Source: Verrucomicrobiota bacterium (lineage in GTDB: Bacteria; Verrucomicrobiota; Verrucomicrobiia; Chthoniobacterales; UBA10450). From it: a stretch of 32,184 bases of DNA. A program made the translations under genes and the position numbers. Numbering within the stretch: position 1 is the first letter of the stretch; each line of letters starts with the position of its first letter. The stretch is from NCBI GenBank assembly GCA_003220055.1, contig QHRF01000096.1, forward strand, positions 1 through 32,184, given 5' to 3'. Shown here one piece after another: positions 24,227-32,117 of the stretch. The notes beneath the pieces were generated by a model. The model was not told where the DNA came from. It did no database searches and saw only the letters and a program-made list of their open reading frames with translations.

Positions 24227-24250
24227 GGCCGGTTTTAGTGGACGACGAAG

Positions 24251-24892
24251 CTATTCCTTTGACCTGCTTGAATCCTTCGCGGTTGGTGAGGCAGTCGGCG
24301 AAGGAGTAGGCGAGGGGGTGGAATCCGCTTGGGCTTTCTTGGGTTGGTCGCTCTGAGCAGGCGTGAAAGTTAACCGCTTTGTCTTGAAACGTGGATCGAC
24401 CTCATCTGCTGCGTCGGCTTCATTTGCCGTTTCGCCCAGGCTCTCGATCGAAGATATGCCAGAATGGAGAAGGCTGCCTTTAAACTTCGGGTCGGTCCCG
24501 CTGCTCGGCAGCTTTTTCAGCGAATCAACTTCCTGAACTTTTTCCTTGGGTCGCGTCTTGAAGTGCAAGGGTCCTTCATCCCGCATCATGGGATTCTCCG
24601 TTTCGGACGTTTTGCCGCGATACAGTGTGTCGTCGCTTTCGTCAGTGTTACTTTCGTTGGGTGTGGCAGCGGACGTTGCGCTGCTCGATCCCGTCCCGCT
24701 GGAGTAAGCGCCGGTGCCGGGCGGTGTGATTCCACTGGTTGAATGATCCGAAGTCGATGACGTCGGGCTCGAGATAACTGGCTGTGTGGTTACTCCACCA
24801 GGGGCGCCACTCACCGGGCCCGGATCCGCGAATGCGTATGACATTATCCCAATCGCGAGGGCGAAGGTCGAAACGGCGATTGGCAATTTCAT
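24251..24892 (-). CDS. Secreted Ser/Thr/Pro-rich protein, paralogue A
   Basis: 213 residues from ATG 24892, chosen because it starts a normal signal peptide (cleavage near YAFA-DPGP, residue 22). The mature protein is mostly low-complexity (Ser/Thr/Gly-rich 25-90, Pro/Ser/Thr repeats at the C-terminus). It has a more conserved core near 130-150, PKFKGSLLHSGISSIESLGE, followed by an acidic stretch. The same arrangement occurs in the neighbouring gene at 24991 (DKTFKASLMDIGLKASES), so the two are diverged tandem paralogues. No function is recognised; a wall- or surface-associated disordered protein is possible. Confidence 0.65.
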   Translation of the reverse strand: MKLPIAVSTFALAIGIMSYAFADPGPVSGAPGGVTTQPVISSPTSSTSDHSTSGITPPGTGAYSSGTGSSSATSAATPNESNTDESDDTLYRGKTSETENPMMRDEGPLHFKTRPKEKVQEVDSLKKLPSSGTDPKFKGSLLHSGISSIESLGETANEADAADEVDPRFKTKRLTFTPAQSDQPKKAQADSTPSPTPSPTASPTAKDSSRSKE

Positions 24893-24936
24893 GAGGGGAG
24901 AGCAATTACAACGGCACAACGTCAAAATCAACGGAT

Positions 24937-24960
24937 TTTACCCGCCTTGGTTGCGGTAAA
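24937..24960. terminator. Hairpin between the two secreted-protein genes
   Basis: TTTACCCGC (24937-24945) pairs with GCGGTAAA (24953-24960) around a 7-base loop with one bulged base. A T-run (24961-24965) follows on the plus strand, but both neighbouring genes are on the minus strand, where no T-run follows the stem. It may be a weak terminator of the upstream minus-strand gene at 24991-25599 or simply an inverted repeat. Confidence 0.3.
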
Positions 24961-24990
24961 TTTTTCTAAACTGAAGATAAAAGACTGTCC

Positions 24991-25599
24991 TTAGGGCGTC
25001 GCTGTTGCTGTCGCACTCGCCGTCGCGCTGGCGGCGGCTGAGGCAGAGGGTGATGCCGAAGCAGCCGCGCTCGGAGAAGGGGAGCGATGAGGATTGTGCT
25101 TTCCTTTTTCCCAGCCCAAATGTTTTCCCGGCGGCGTGCCGGACGGCGGCTGCCCTGGCGTGCTGTGAGCAGACGGGCTTTCGCTCGCCTTAAGACCGAT
25201 GTCCATCAGGCTCGCCTTAAATGTTTTATCGGTTGCAGCGCCCTCGCTGCTTTCAGAGGTTTCTTTCTCGCGCAGGTCTCGATCACCGGTCTCGATTATC
25301 TTTTCGCCGCGATCAAGCGCGTTTGAATTCTGATGCGAACTTCCGTTGGAAGATCCGTCCTCCGCGGTGTCGCGTCCCCAGGCGCTGCCGCTTTTGCCAG
25401 GGTTGTCTTCCGAATTGAATCTTGTGCCGTCGCTGGCGGACTGTCCCTGTTGGCCGGGATTATTATCCTGATTGAATCCGGGTCCGCTCGAGCTGCCGCG
25501 GCCATGATCGCCGGATTGTCCCGGCCCGGCTACGACATAGGAAATGAGGCCGATGCTGCAGATGAATGCGAGAAATGTGCGAAAGCTGGATAGGTTCAT
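24991..25599 (-). CDS. Secreted Ser/Gly/Pro-rich protein, paralogue B
   Basis: 202 residues. The signal peptide is about 1-24 (FRTFLAFICSIGLISYVVAG). A Gly/Ser/Asn/Gln-rich segment (25-95) contains a partial repeat (FNQDNNPGQQG and FNSEDNPGKSG). A charged stretch (EKIIETGDRDLREKE) follows, then the core TFKASLMDIGLKASES shared with the next gene downstream, then a Pro/His/Lys segment, and finally an Ala-Ser/Ala-Thr tail of about 30 residues built on a repeated GCNGCNWCN-like codon pattern. The tail is prone to slippage. Function is unknown; it is probably extracellular or periplasmic and disordered. Confidence 0.65.
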   Translation of the reverse strand: MNLSSFRTFLAFICSIGLISYVVAGPGQSGDHGRGSSSGPGFNQDNNPGQQGQSASDGTRFNSEDNPGKSGSAWGRDTAEDGSSNGSSHQNSNALDRGEKIIETGDRDLREKETSESSEGAATDKTFKASLMDIGLKASESPSAHSTPGQPPSGTPPGKHLGWEKGKHNPHRSPSPSAAASASPSASAAASATASATATATP

Positions 25600-25685
25600 A
25601 AGCTTGCTGTTTTCGGCGCCATTTCAGAACAGAAATCGGCCTAAAATTCAACCCATTTTATAGAGAGATCGCATCCTAATCGGCG

Positions 25686-25702
25686 GTCGGTTTAAGTCCG
25701 AC
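25686..25702. repeat. Short hairpin in the gap downstream of the ZIP gene
   Basis: GTCGG (25686-25690) and CCGAC (25698-25702) pair around TTTAAGT. The neighbouring bases GCTGTAG on one side resemble the CTGTAG ends of the palindromic elements, so this may be a degenerate copy. The rest of the 165-base gap (25600-25764) is AT-richer and probably holds the promoter of the gene at 24991-25599; no clear boxes are identified. Confidence 0.35.
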
Positions 25703-25764
25703 GCACGCTGTAGCTGAAAGAAGACCCGCACAAGATCGACATCTCCGCCGCGAGATTTCAGGCA

Positions 25765-26532
25765 TTACGATGCTAAGGTTCTCAACAAAATATTGAGCCC
25801 GCCGATCAATCCGACGCCGAGCGAAAAGCTTTTCAGGACCAATCCTTTGCCGTGTTTCAACATTTCTCCGAGAACGGCGTGTGCGGCGAGATACAAAAAT
25901 CCGCCGCCGACGTGCGCCATGAACAAAGCCAACCAAAATGAGGATGTGTTCGCCAAAAAGAAAAAACCGATCATTCCCCCGAGTAGCGTTGTCGCCTCAA
26001 CGGCTGCGACCCAGCTGAGCGCGCGTGCCCTTGGCCATCCCGCGCCGATTAAGAGGCTGCCCAACGCGAGGCCTTCCGGAATTTTGTGAATACAAAGAGC
26101 GGAGAAGAGCGACCACTGACCGGCTGTGGTCGATTGTGCTTCCTGTCCAATTCCGAGCGCCAACCCGTCGGTCGTACTGTGGATTGCCAGTGCGACAATC
26201 AGCGCCGAAGCGATCTCGCTAAAATGTTTTGTCGCGTCAGCGTCAAAATGACTGGCCGCGCAAGCGGGACAAACGTGATGAACATACGTGCTGAGGAAGA
26301 AAAAAAGCGCGTAGCCGGTCGCAGCCGCCAATGCCACCGCCCACCACGGGCAATCAGTTAAGCTTTCCGGTAAAATCGCAAAGAGGGTCACCCCGAGCAG
26401 CGTGCCGGCGGCGAAACTGATCAATGCGCAAAGCGGCCTGTGAGTTAAACGCAACAAGGTGCTGATCGATCCGCCGACAAGCGCGAATACATAAGCAGCC
26501 ACGACCTGCCAGAAGGTGATTTGCCCGTTCAA
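25765..26532 (-). CDS. ZIP-family divalent metal permease
   Basis: 255 residues, about eight hydrophobic segments. ZIP proteins move Zn(II) or related metals toward the cytoplasm. The binuclear-site helices are clear: ALAIHSTTDGLALG (His118, Asp122) and CIHKIPEGLALG (His149, Glu153). The central loop (about 83-105) holds HHVCPACAASH, with a CxxC pair and several His, a plausible metal-binding loop. The start is TTG 26532, overlapping the stop of the upstream efflux gene (TTGA), so translation is coupled. It is the last gene of the metal cluster. A bacterial GufA-like exporter direction cannot be excluded. Confidence 0.88.
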   Translation of the reverse strand: MNGQITFWQVVAAYVFALVGGSISTLLRLTHRPLCALISFAAGTLLGVTLFAILPESLTDCPWWAVALAAATGYALFFFLSTYVHHVCPACAASHFDADATKHFSEIASALIVALAIHSTTDGLALGIGQEAQSTTAGQWSLFSALCIHKIPEGLALGSLLIGAGWPRARALSWVAAVEATTLLGGMIGFFFLANTSSFWLALFMAHVGGGFLYLAAHAVLGEMLKHGKGLVLKSFSLGVGLIGGLNILLRTLAS

Positions 26533-27488
26533 GAGCTTGTCACCGTTTCGTGGGCTTCTTGGCAGTGCTGCGTCTCGATCGTGACGTGCACCAGTTCGTC
26601 GTGGTCGCGGAAAAGCGCTCGATAATAATCCGACGGCCTCGGCTCGTGGGCGACGATCGAAACAATGGCGGCAAATTTTCCGGCGCCCACTTGCCAGACG
26701 TGGAGATCGGTCACGATCGAATCGCCGTCGCTTTCTACCGCGCGCCGTATCTCGTCAGGCAAATCGGAGGAAAGCGGTGTTCGATCGACCAAAATACCGC
26801 TCGTGTCTCGCAACAATTGGTAAGCCCATGAAAAAACAACGCCGCTTCCGACCAAACCCACGACTGGATCAAGCCAGCCCCAACCGAAAAACTTGCCGGA
26901 AGTTAGTGCGATAATCGCCAGCAACGTTGTGAACGCGTCGGCCAGCACGTGCAAGTAAGCTGCCTGCAAATTCAAATCGCGTTGATGCGAATGATGTCGA
27001 TCCTGTCCACCGTGGTCGTGCCCTGAATCGTGGTGAGCGTCTTTGAGAATGAGAGCGCAGACGACGTTCACCGTCAGCGCGACGAAGGCAATACCAATCG
27101 CCTCATTAAAATGAATCGCCAAAGGAACAAAGAGGCGGTGGACGGATTCGCCGGCCATCAACAGCGCAACGACTGAGAGCACAACCGCGCTGGCGAATCC
27201 TCCGAGGACGCCGATTTTGCCCGTTCCAAAGCTGTATCGCTCGCTCGATGAATGTCGGCGCATGAAATAATAGGCGATCGCCGTGATCAGGAACGCCGTC
27301 ACATGCGTGCTCATGTGCCAGCCATCGGCCAGCAGCGCCATGGAATGAGAGAGAAGACCAGTGGTAATTTCGACGACCATCATCACGCCGGTAATGGCAA
27401 TGACGATACGCGTTCGGCGTTCGCCTTTGGTGAAGTCGCTCACGAAATCGTGCGAATGGCGGAAACGGGAATGCTCGGCCCGGTTCAT
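26529..27488 (-). CDS. dmeF: Cation diffusion facilitator, DmeF-like
   Basis: 319 residues. CDF proteins export divalent metals by proton exchange; DmeF members handle Co(II), Ni(II) or similar. Six helices are visible. The DmeF-type motif SHSMALLADGWHMSTH lies at about 47-62 (Asp55, His58, His62), and the TM5 motif AAYLHVLADAFT carries His180 and Asp184. The loop between TM4 and TM5 is His/Asp-rich (about 150-170), as usual for zinc or cobalt binding. A cytosolic C-terminal domain follows (IVTDLHVWQVGAGKFAAIVSI), ending in a His/Glu/Cys cluster. It lies 60 bases after znuB and overlaps the ZIP gene. Confidence 0.88.
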   Translation of the reverse strand: MNRAEHSRFRHSHDFVSDFTKGERRTRIVIAITGVMMVVEITTGLLSHSMALLADGWHMSTHVTAFLITAIAYYFMRRHSSSERYSFGTGKIGVLGGFASAVVLSVVALLMAGESVHRLFVPLAIHFNEAIGIAFVALTVNVVCALILKDAHHDSGHDHGGQDRHHSHQRDLNLQAAYLHVLADAFTTLLAIIALTSGKFFGWGWLDPVVGLVGSGVVFSWAYQLLRDTSGILVDRTPLSSDLPDEIRRAVESDGDSIVTDLHVWQVGAGKFAAIVSIVAHEPRPSDYYRALFRDHDELVHVTIETQHCQEAHETVTSS

Positions 27489-27548
27489 CTTCCCGAAGAT
27501 AGCGCGATTATCGCGACGTCAGCAAAAAACCTCGCAATTGGTCGACGA

Positions 27549-28370
27549 TTAATTTGGACGAAGCCGAGCGCGAATTAGTGCATAGCCCGCCACGGCGATC
27601 AGTAGCGCTCCGAAGGTGCAAACAATCGCCGCGCCGGAGGGCAAGTCCCACCAATAGGAGAGAAACAGTCCAGCGACCCCGCCGACAAGTGCGATGATCC
27701 AGCCGATGAGCAAGCGGATTCCGATTCGCTGCGCAAGATTGATCCCACAAACGGCCGGCACAATCAGGTAACTAAAAACCAGGAGCACGCCGGCGATGCG
27801 CACAAAGCTGGTCACGACCAGACCAAAGACGGCGTAAAAAAGAAAATCCCACCAGCGGACGCGCAAACCTTTTTGATAAGCACCATTGCGATCGAACGAA
27901 ACGAGCAGAAAATTTCTGCGGAAACCGAAATGAAAAATCCCGACCGCGGCGAAAAGCGCGAACCTTTCCCAAACTTCGCGCGGTGTTACCAGGAGAATAT
28001 TGCCGATCAACATGTTTTTGATTTCTTCATCGCCTTCCGCGGCGCGACTCAGTAACAACACCGCCGCGGCGGCTGCTACGACGTAAGAAATTCCGATGAC
28101 CGCTTCCTGTGGAATCTGACTCGCGCGTTTTCCGGTTACAGAAAAGATGGCCGCGCCAACTAAAGTGAAACCGAGCGCGATACCGAATGTCGTCCAGCTC
28201 TCAAGATCGAGATGCAACAAAACGGCCAGACAGATTCCGAGCGACGCCATTTGTGCCATCGCGATGTCGATGAAGATGATGCCGCGTTGGACGACATGCA
28301 GGCCGAGATAAACCAGCAGCCACGGCAAAAGAACGCAGGCCACGATCGGCCACAACATTACTTCCCACAT
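27549..28370 (-). CDS. znuB: Zinc/manganese-type ABC transporter permease
   Basis: 273 residues from ATG 28370, one base after the znuA stop (TAATATG); TTG 28385 is an alternative. About eight membrane helices. The family signatures include LGLHVVQRGIIFIDIAMAQMASLG (the usual G-V-F-x-x-x-A-x-A-H/Q region), QEAVIGISYVVAAAAAVLLLS, and GVLLVFSYLIVPAV near the C-terminal coupling region. It would form the membrane channel for metal delivered by the neighbouring ZnuA-like protein. No ATP-binding subunit gene lies between or after these genes in the window. Confidence 0.87.
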   Translation of the reverse strand: MWEVMLWPIVACVLLPWLLVYLGLHVVQRGIIFIDIAMAQMASLGICLAVLLHLDLESWTTFGIALGFTLVGAAIFSVTGKRASQIPQEAVIGISYVVAAAAAVLLLSRAAEGDEEIKNMLIGNILLVTPREVWERFALFAAVGIFHFGFRRNFLLVSFDRNGAYQKGLRVRWWDFLFYAVFGLVVTSFVRIAGVLLVFSYLIVPAVCGINLAQRIGIRLLIGWIIALVGGVAGLFLSYWWDLPSGAAIVCTFGALLIAVAGYALIRARLRPN

Positions 28371-28371
28371 A

Positions 28372-29271
28372 TTATTTGAGCGCAACCGCTAGCCGCGAAA
28401 CGAGCGTATCGATCAATTTCACATAGCTGTCCGTTCCCGGAATTCCTCCGGGAAATTGCGAGAACTCCACCACTTTCGCTCCGGTCGCGCTCGCGACCTT
28501 TTCGGCAATGCGCCGGTCATGATACGGTTCGACAATCACCGCTTTCACATGCTGTGCTTTCATTTGCGCGATCACTTCAGTCAAATGCGAGGGCGAAGGC
28601 GGGATCCCAGGTTTGGGTTCGAGGAAGATGTCGATGTTAATGCCGAATCGATGCGCGAAGTACGGCCACGAATCGTGATAAGCAACGATATGCTGGTCCT
28701 TGAACGGCAAAATGGCCGCGCCCCATTCTTGCAGTTTCGCGTTAATGGTCGCTTCGAACTTTTTGTAATTGCCGTCGTAAAATGCCGCGTTCGGCGGATC
28801 GAGCGCGGCGAAGGATTGCGCGATATGTTGCGCTATCGCTTTGGCAATAATCGGATCGACCGTGAAGTGCGGATTACCAAGCGCGTGCACGTCGCCGGCA
28901 GCGCGGGTCGCGTTTGTCGGGACATTCATCAGACGAATTCCTTGCGACGCCTGGATACGTCCGGGTTTACCAACCTCGATTTTCGGATTACGTGCGTTTT
29001 GCAAGAGCGGCGGCAGCCAGCCCAGCTCGAGTTCCGCGCCGCCGTCGATCAACACATCGGCATTGCGCAATGAAACGACGAAACTCGGACGTGCATCGAC
29101 AAAGTGCGGATCTTCGGTCGCCTTGGCGAGAACGACGATGTCGATCTTGTCTCCGCCGACTTCGCGCGCGAGCGAGCCGAAATCGGGAAGGGTGGCAACG
29201 ACATTCAACTTTGCTTGCGCGGCGAAAGCACAGGCAATCGTTGTGAACAGGATTAAGACGAGTTTTTTCAT
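28372..29271 (-). CDS. znuA: Metal ABC transporter periplasmic binding protein (ZnuA/TroA type)
   Basis: 299 residues with a signal peptide (about 1-20, ending AAQA). Cluster A-I metal-binding proteins deliver Zn(II) or Mn(II). Ligand positions are visible: His56 in EDPHFVDARPS, His135 in GNPHFTVDP, His199 in AYHDSWPYFAHRFG, and an acidic fourth ligand, probably Asp281 in PGTDSYV. The His-rich loop of many ZnuA proteins is absent, so the metal could be Zn or Mn. It starts 3 bases after the stop of the porin-like gene and ends one base before the znuB start, a compact operon. Confidence 0.88.
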   Translation of the reverse strand: MKKLVLILFTTIACAFAAQAKLNVVATLPDFGSLAREVGGDKIDIVVLAKATEDPHFVDARPSFVVSLRNADVLIDGGAELELGWLPPLLQNARNPKIEVGKPGRIQASQGIRLMNVPTNATRAAGDVHALGNPHFTVDPIIAKAIAQHIAQSFAALDPPNAAFYDGNYKKFEATINAKLQEWGAAILPFKDQHIVAYHDSWPYFAHRFGINIDIFLEPKPGIPPSPSHLTEVIAQMKAQHVKAVIVEPYHDRRIAEKVASATGAKVVEFSQFPGGIPGTDSYVKLIDTLVSRLAVALK

Positions 29272-29274
29272 GAT

Positions 29275-30882
29275 CTAAAATTTGTGAGCTCCGTGAGCGC
29301 CAAGGATGAATTCGAACTGGAGGAAAACAGAATCGACGTCGCGATCGGCTAGAAAAAAGTTTTCGTAGAGAAAATCATGATTGTATTGCAAACGGATCTT
29401 GGAAAATTCGGTCGGATACCAGGTCAGGTTCGCACTGATCCGCGAGCGCGATTGCCGTTCGAAATCGTCCGTAAACCTGGAATCCTCCATGTCGAGATAA
29501 TCGCCGCGAATTCCAGCGACCCATCCTTTTTTGAATCCCCAAAGAACCTGTGAATAGAGTCCCCAGTCATGAAACGTTTCCGCGACCGGAAATGATTCGT
29601 TTATGCCGCGGCCGGCTTCAAAACGGCGATACATGAACTCGGTTTGCCATTTCACGAATGGAAAGCCGCCTTCCGCATTTGCGCTTTTCCATTTGTAGAG
29701 AAGATCGGCGCCGTAAATCTGCGTCCGCGAATCCGCACCAGTCTCATTCGAGCCAAAGGCGCCGGAAACTCCAGCGAGTACCACTTGGGTTGGACTAAGG
29801 TCGACCGAATTTTCCCAGCGCGGAATCCAAACAAAATCCTGCAGCCCGCGCAGCTCGCGATCGGTTGTTCGCCGATCGAAAAACATTCCGTCGTCCCCTG
29901 GATTACGAAACGAATAACCGGTGGCACCGCGACCGTTTTGGACGCCGAAAATCAATTGCGAGTACCATGGCACGGGCACGATCCAGGAAATTTGGGCGCC
30001 AACGCCGCGCAAACCGTCCGGCCCAAGCAAACGGCCGTGGACAATTGGCGCGTCCGCAAAATCCCAGGTATGCGGATGGGTCGGATTAATTCGGCCGAAT
30101 GCGGCGAAGAATTGTCCGGCTTTCAATTGCAGATTGAACGGCAAACTGGTCGTTTGCAGGAACGCTTCCTCGACTTCGACTTCGGTCTCGTTGTCGTTGT
30201 TGAGCTTGAAAACAATGTTGGCGAAACCTTCGAAGTAAGGATCGACCGCGCCGTCGAAGGCGAGCTCAATGTTGCGCGCGTTGAATCCACGCTGCTGCGG
30301 ATCGTGGTCGCCGACTTCGATGTGATCGAGATCGCGCGCGCTCGAACCGGCGAGCGCGAACAACCCATCGAACGAGATGTTCATGTAATTTTTCCCACCG
30401 CCGCCGATCGAGATCGGTTGGGTCAATGAAGCGCCAGCTCCCGTGCTGGAAATTGTTTCCGGCGTCGATGAAACAACTGAAGTGTCGGTGGTAGGAAATG
30501 ATCCGGACGTTGCGGTTCCATTTGCGTTCACGCCCGGACTGGACGAAGCGGGCGGAGAGGTTGTTGTCGATGAAACAACGGAGGCATCTTCCGTTGCGAA
30601 ATGCGCCGCTACGCGCGCGGGCGGCGATGGCGAAGTTGCTGCGGCAACAGATGACCCTTCCGGATTTGGCGACGACGCAGGCGCGGTTCCATTCGTTTTC
30701 TCAATCGCAGCTTGCTGATCTTTCATTTGTTGCTGCAACTCCTTCACCGTTTCGGTCAGCGCTTGCACTTGCTGACGCAGACTTTCGACATCCGACGACG
30801 CAGCCGGTTTAGAGGCGTCGTCCTGCGCGCGCGCGCTTGTGAGCGCGGCGGCCGCTACTCCAATCAAAATAAATTTGTTCAT
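29275..30882 (-). CDS. Outer-membrane porin-like beta-barrel, metal-operon associated
   Basis: 535 residues. The signal peptide ends near ARA-Q (residue 20). A coiled-coil segment (about 33-65, heptads of Leu/Val/Met with Gln) is followed by a low-complexity Ser/Thr/Pro/Ala linker to about 150. The remainder is a barrel with alternating strands such as NIELAFDGAVDPYFEGFANIV, EVEVEEAFLQTTSLPFNLQLKAGQFF and ANLTWYPTEFSKIRLQYNHDF, and the protein ends in Phe as BAM substrates do. The coiled coil plus barrel layout resembles anchored porins. Being the first gene of porin-znuA-znuB suggests metal uptake across the outer membrane (inference). A strong AGGAG lies 5 bases before the ATG. Confidence 0.78.
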   Translation of the reverse strand: MNKFILIGVAAAALTSARAQDDASKPAASSDVESLRQQVQALTETVKELQQQMKDQQAAIEKTNGTAPASSPNPEGSSVAAATSPSPPARVAAHFATEDASVVSSTTTSPPASSSPGVNANGTATSGSFPTTDTSVVSSTPETISSTGAGASLTQPISIGGGGKNYMNISFDGLFALAGSSARDLDHIEVGDHDPQQRGFNARNIELAFDGAVDPYFEGFANIVFKLNNDNETEVEVEEAFLQTTSLPFNLQLKAGQFFAAFGRINPTHPHTWDFADAPIVHGRLLGPDGLRGVGAQISWIVPVPWYSQLIFGVQNGRGATGYSFRNPGDDGMFFDRRTTDRELRGLQDFVWIPRWENSVDLSPTQVVLAGVSGAFGSNETGADSRTQIYGADLLYKWKSANAEGGFPFVKWQTEFMYRRFEAGRGINESFPVAETFHDWGLYSQVLWGFKKGWVAGIRGDYLDMEDSRFTDDFERQSRSRISANLTWYPTEFSKIRLQYNHDFLYENFFLADRDVDSVFLQFEFILGAHGAHKF

Positions 30883-30887
30883 TAAAA

Positions 30888-30892
30888 CTCCT
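30888..30892 (-). promoter_or_regulatory. Strong ribosome binding site AGGAG of the porin-like gene
   Basis: On the minus strand AGGAG is followed by TTTTA and then the ATG at 30882, a 5-base spacing. It is the clearest Shine-Dalgarno site in the window and fixes this start. Confidence 0.8.
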
Positions 30893-30902
30893 GATTAAAA
30901 AC

Positions 30903-30920
30903 TTGGGCCAAATCGCCCAA
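30903..30920. promoter_or_regulatory. Candidate operator: TTGGGC-N6-GCCCAA
   Basis: An exact 6-bp inverted repeat with a 6-base spacer lies 21 bases upstream of the porin-like ATG. It could bind a dimeric regulator such as a Fur/Zur-type protein. However, it does not resemble the AT-rich Zur boxes known from other phyla. Confidence 0.3.
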
Positions 30921-30978
30921 CGAATTTGCGTTCGCGCACGTTAAACTGGCGACGCAATGAACGCGCGAGGCGCCGCCA

Positions 30979-30994
30979 TCCCGCGGAGGCGGGA
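30979..30994. repeat. GC-rich hairpin TCCCGC-GGAG-GCGGGA
   Basis: A perfect 6-bp stem with a 4-base loop, flanked by GCCGCCA and CAGTTA, lies just after the stop of the small His/Cys protein and ahead of the porin-like gene on the minus strand. No T-run follows. It may be another short palindromic repeat or an attenuating/processing stem between two genes of the cluster. Confidence 0.55.
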
Positions 30995-31004
30995 CAGTTA
31001 ACGG

Positions 31005-31316
31005 TCAGGAGTGCGCGGGCGGCGCGTGCTCGAAAATGCGAGCGAGAAGAAACGGCGACTCAACCCACTGCGGAGTCAACGCCGGAATCGAAGAAGATTG
31101 ATCGACGAGGGCCGGAACGCTGCCGAGCGGAACGTTTGGAGAATGATCGTAGTTGCCGGAGGCAACCATCGTGACCGCGCACACGTGATCCCCTCGATTT
31201 GCGTCGCGATGAATCCGCTGGTGCAGTTGCGGCGAAGCACTCAGCGCCAGCGTCCAAAGAAAAGCCAGGCAAAGGAAAATAGCGCCAACGGCACGGTCGC
31301 TCCGGCTGTTTCTCAT
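31005..31316 (-). CDS. Small exported His/Cys-containing protein
   Basis: 103 residues from ATG 31316; a longer start at 31436 would overlap the next gene and is not needed. A basic start and hydrophobic helix (about 9-27, AVGAIFLCLAFLWTLALSA) form a signal peptide or anchor. It is followed by SPQLHQRIHRDANRGDHVCAV, in which three His and one Cys are spaced as in small metal-binding or DUF2946-like proteins. The rest is unremarkable. It lies between two outer-membrane-type genes at the head of a metal-transport cluster, so periplasmic metal binding or sensing is a reasonable guess, not shown. Confidence 0.6.
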   Translation of the reverse strand: MRNSRSDRAVGAIFLCLAFLWTLALSASPQLHQRIHRDANRGDHVCAVTMVASGNYDHSPNVPLGSVPALVDQSSSIPALTPQWVESPFLLARIFEHAPPAHS

Positions 31317-31368
31317 TGGAGGCGAGTTTCTGTCCGGTTGGCCAGTCCCGCAACATCTTTTTGTGCGG

Positions 31369-32067
31369 TCACTTCGGAGCTGGAGCGCCGGTCTCGGATT
31401 TCTTACCCCACAAATGAAAGGTGTAGGTGAAGACAATATATCCCATCAATCGATCCGGGTGATAATTCGCGAAATAGAGCGCGGGATTAACTTGAAAGTC
31501 CGGCGTGATGTTCCAAGTGAATCCAATCGTCGAGGAATTCTCCCTCCCGCTCTGGAAATCGACCTGCACCCGCCATTGCTTATTAAAATCATAAGCGTAA
31601 CCGAGAATCGCTTCGTTTTTGTAACCGGCATGGATCGCACCGGCGAAGACTTTGTGATGCTCGGTGCAGTAGCCCGCTTCGATATACGGCTGCGGGTCGA
31701 CGTTCAGATGAGGCGACCAATTCACGAAGCCGACCGAAAGAAGATAAGGTTCCTTTGTCAGCAGTCCGAATTCGGTCGCGAAAATCCAATCGTCCGGATC
31801 GAAACCGCGAAACACCGCTACTTCCGCCCATTTGGTCAGGCCCATCTCCGCTTGCAGTTCGTATGGGTTTGCAATCCGCTTGTCTTGAATCTGGAGACTC
31901 AAAGACAAGTCGCCCTCCTCCTCTAACTCCGGCGTCACGATCTGGCTCAGACCTTTGGTGGTCGCGAATGATGAAGCGCAGATGAAAATGGCGGCGAAAG
32001 CAACGAGGAGATTCTTCGCCGCGGCGAACCCGTCCTTTGGCGAATCGACCTTCGCATGAGTGCGCAT
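31369..32067 (-). CDS. Predicted outer-membrane beta-barrel protein
   Basis: 232 residues with a signal peptide ending near SSFA (about 35). The mature protein shows alternating aromatic/hydrophobic strands: DLSLSLQIQDKRIANPYELQ, AEVAVFRGFD, WIFATEFGLLTKEPYLLSVGF, QPYIEAGYCTEHHKVFAGAIHAGY, WRVQVDFQSGRENSSTIGFTW, RLMGYIVFTYTFHLWG. This fits a small barrel of eight or more strands. No family is assigned. It is upstream of, and on the same strand as, the His/Cys protein and the porin-znuA-znuB genes, 52 bases before the former, so it may belong to the metal regulon. Confidence 0.68.
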   Translation of the reverse strand: MRTHAKVDSPKDGFAAAKNLLVAFAAIFICASSFATTKGLSQIVTPELEEEGDLSLSLQIQDKRIANPYELQAEMGLTKWAEVAVFRGFDPDDWIFATEFGLLTKEPYLLSVGFVNWSPHLNVDPQPYIEAGYCTEHHKVFAGAIHAGYKNEAILGYAYDFNKQWRVQVDFQSGRENSSTIGFTWNITPDFQVNPALYFANYHPDRLMGYIVFTYTFHLWGKKSETGAPAPK

Positions 32068-32117
32068 GGCTCAACGATTATCGCCGCCAGTGCGGGAGTC
32101 GAGCGCAGATGTTTCGA

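Noticed and set aside
30883-31004. Zur/Fur box upstream of the porin-znuAB operon
   Set aside because: Only a GC-rich TTGGGC/GCCCAA inverted repeat is present; no AT-rich Zur-like palindrome was found.
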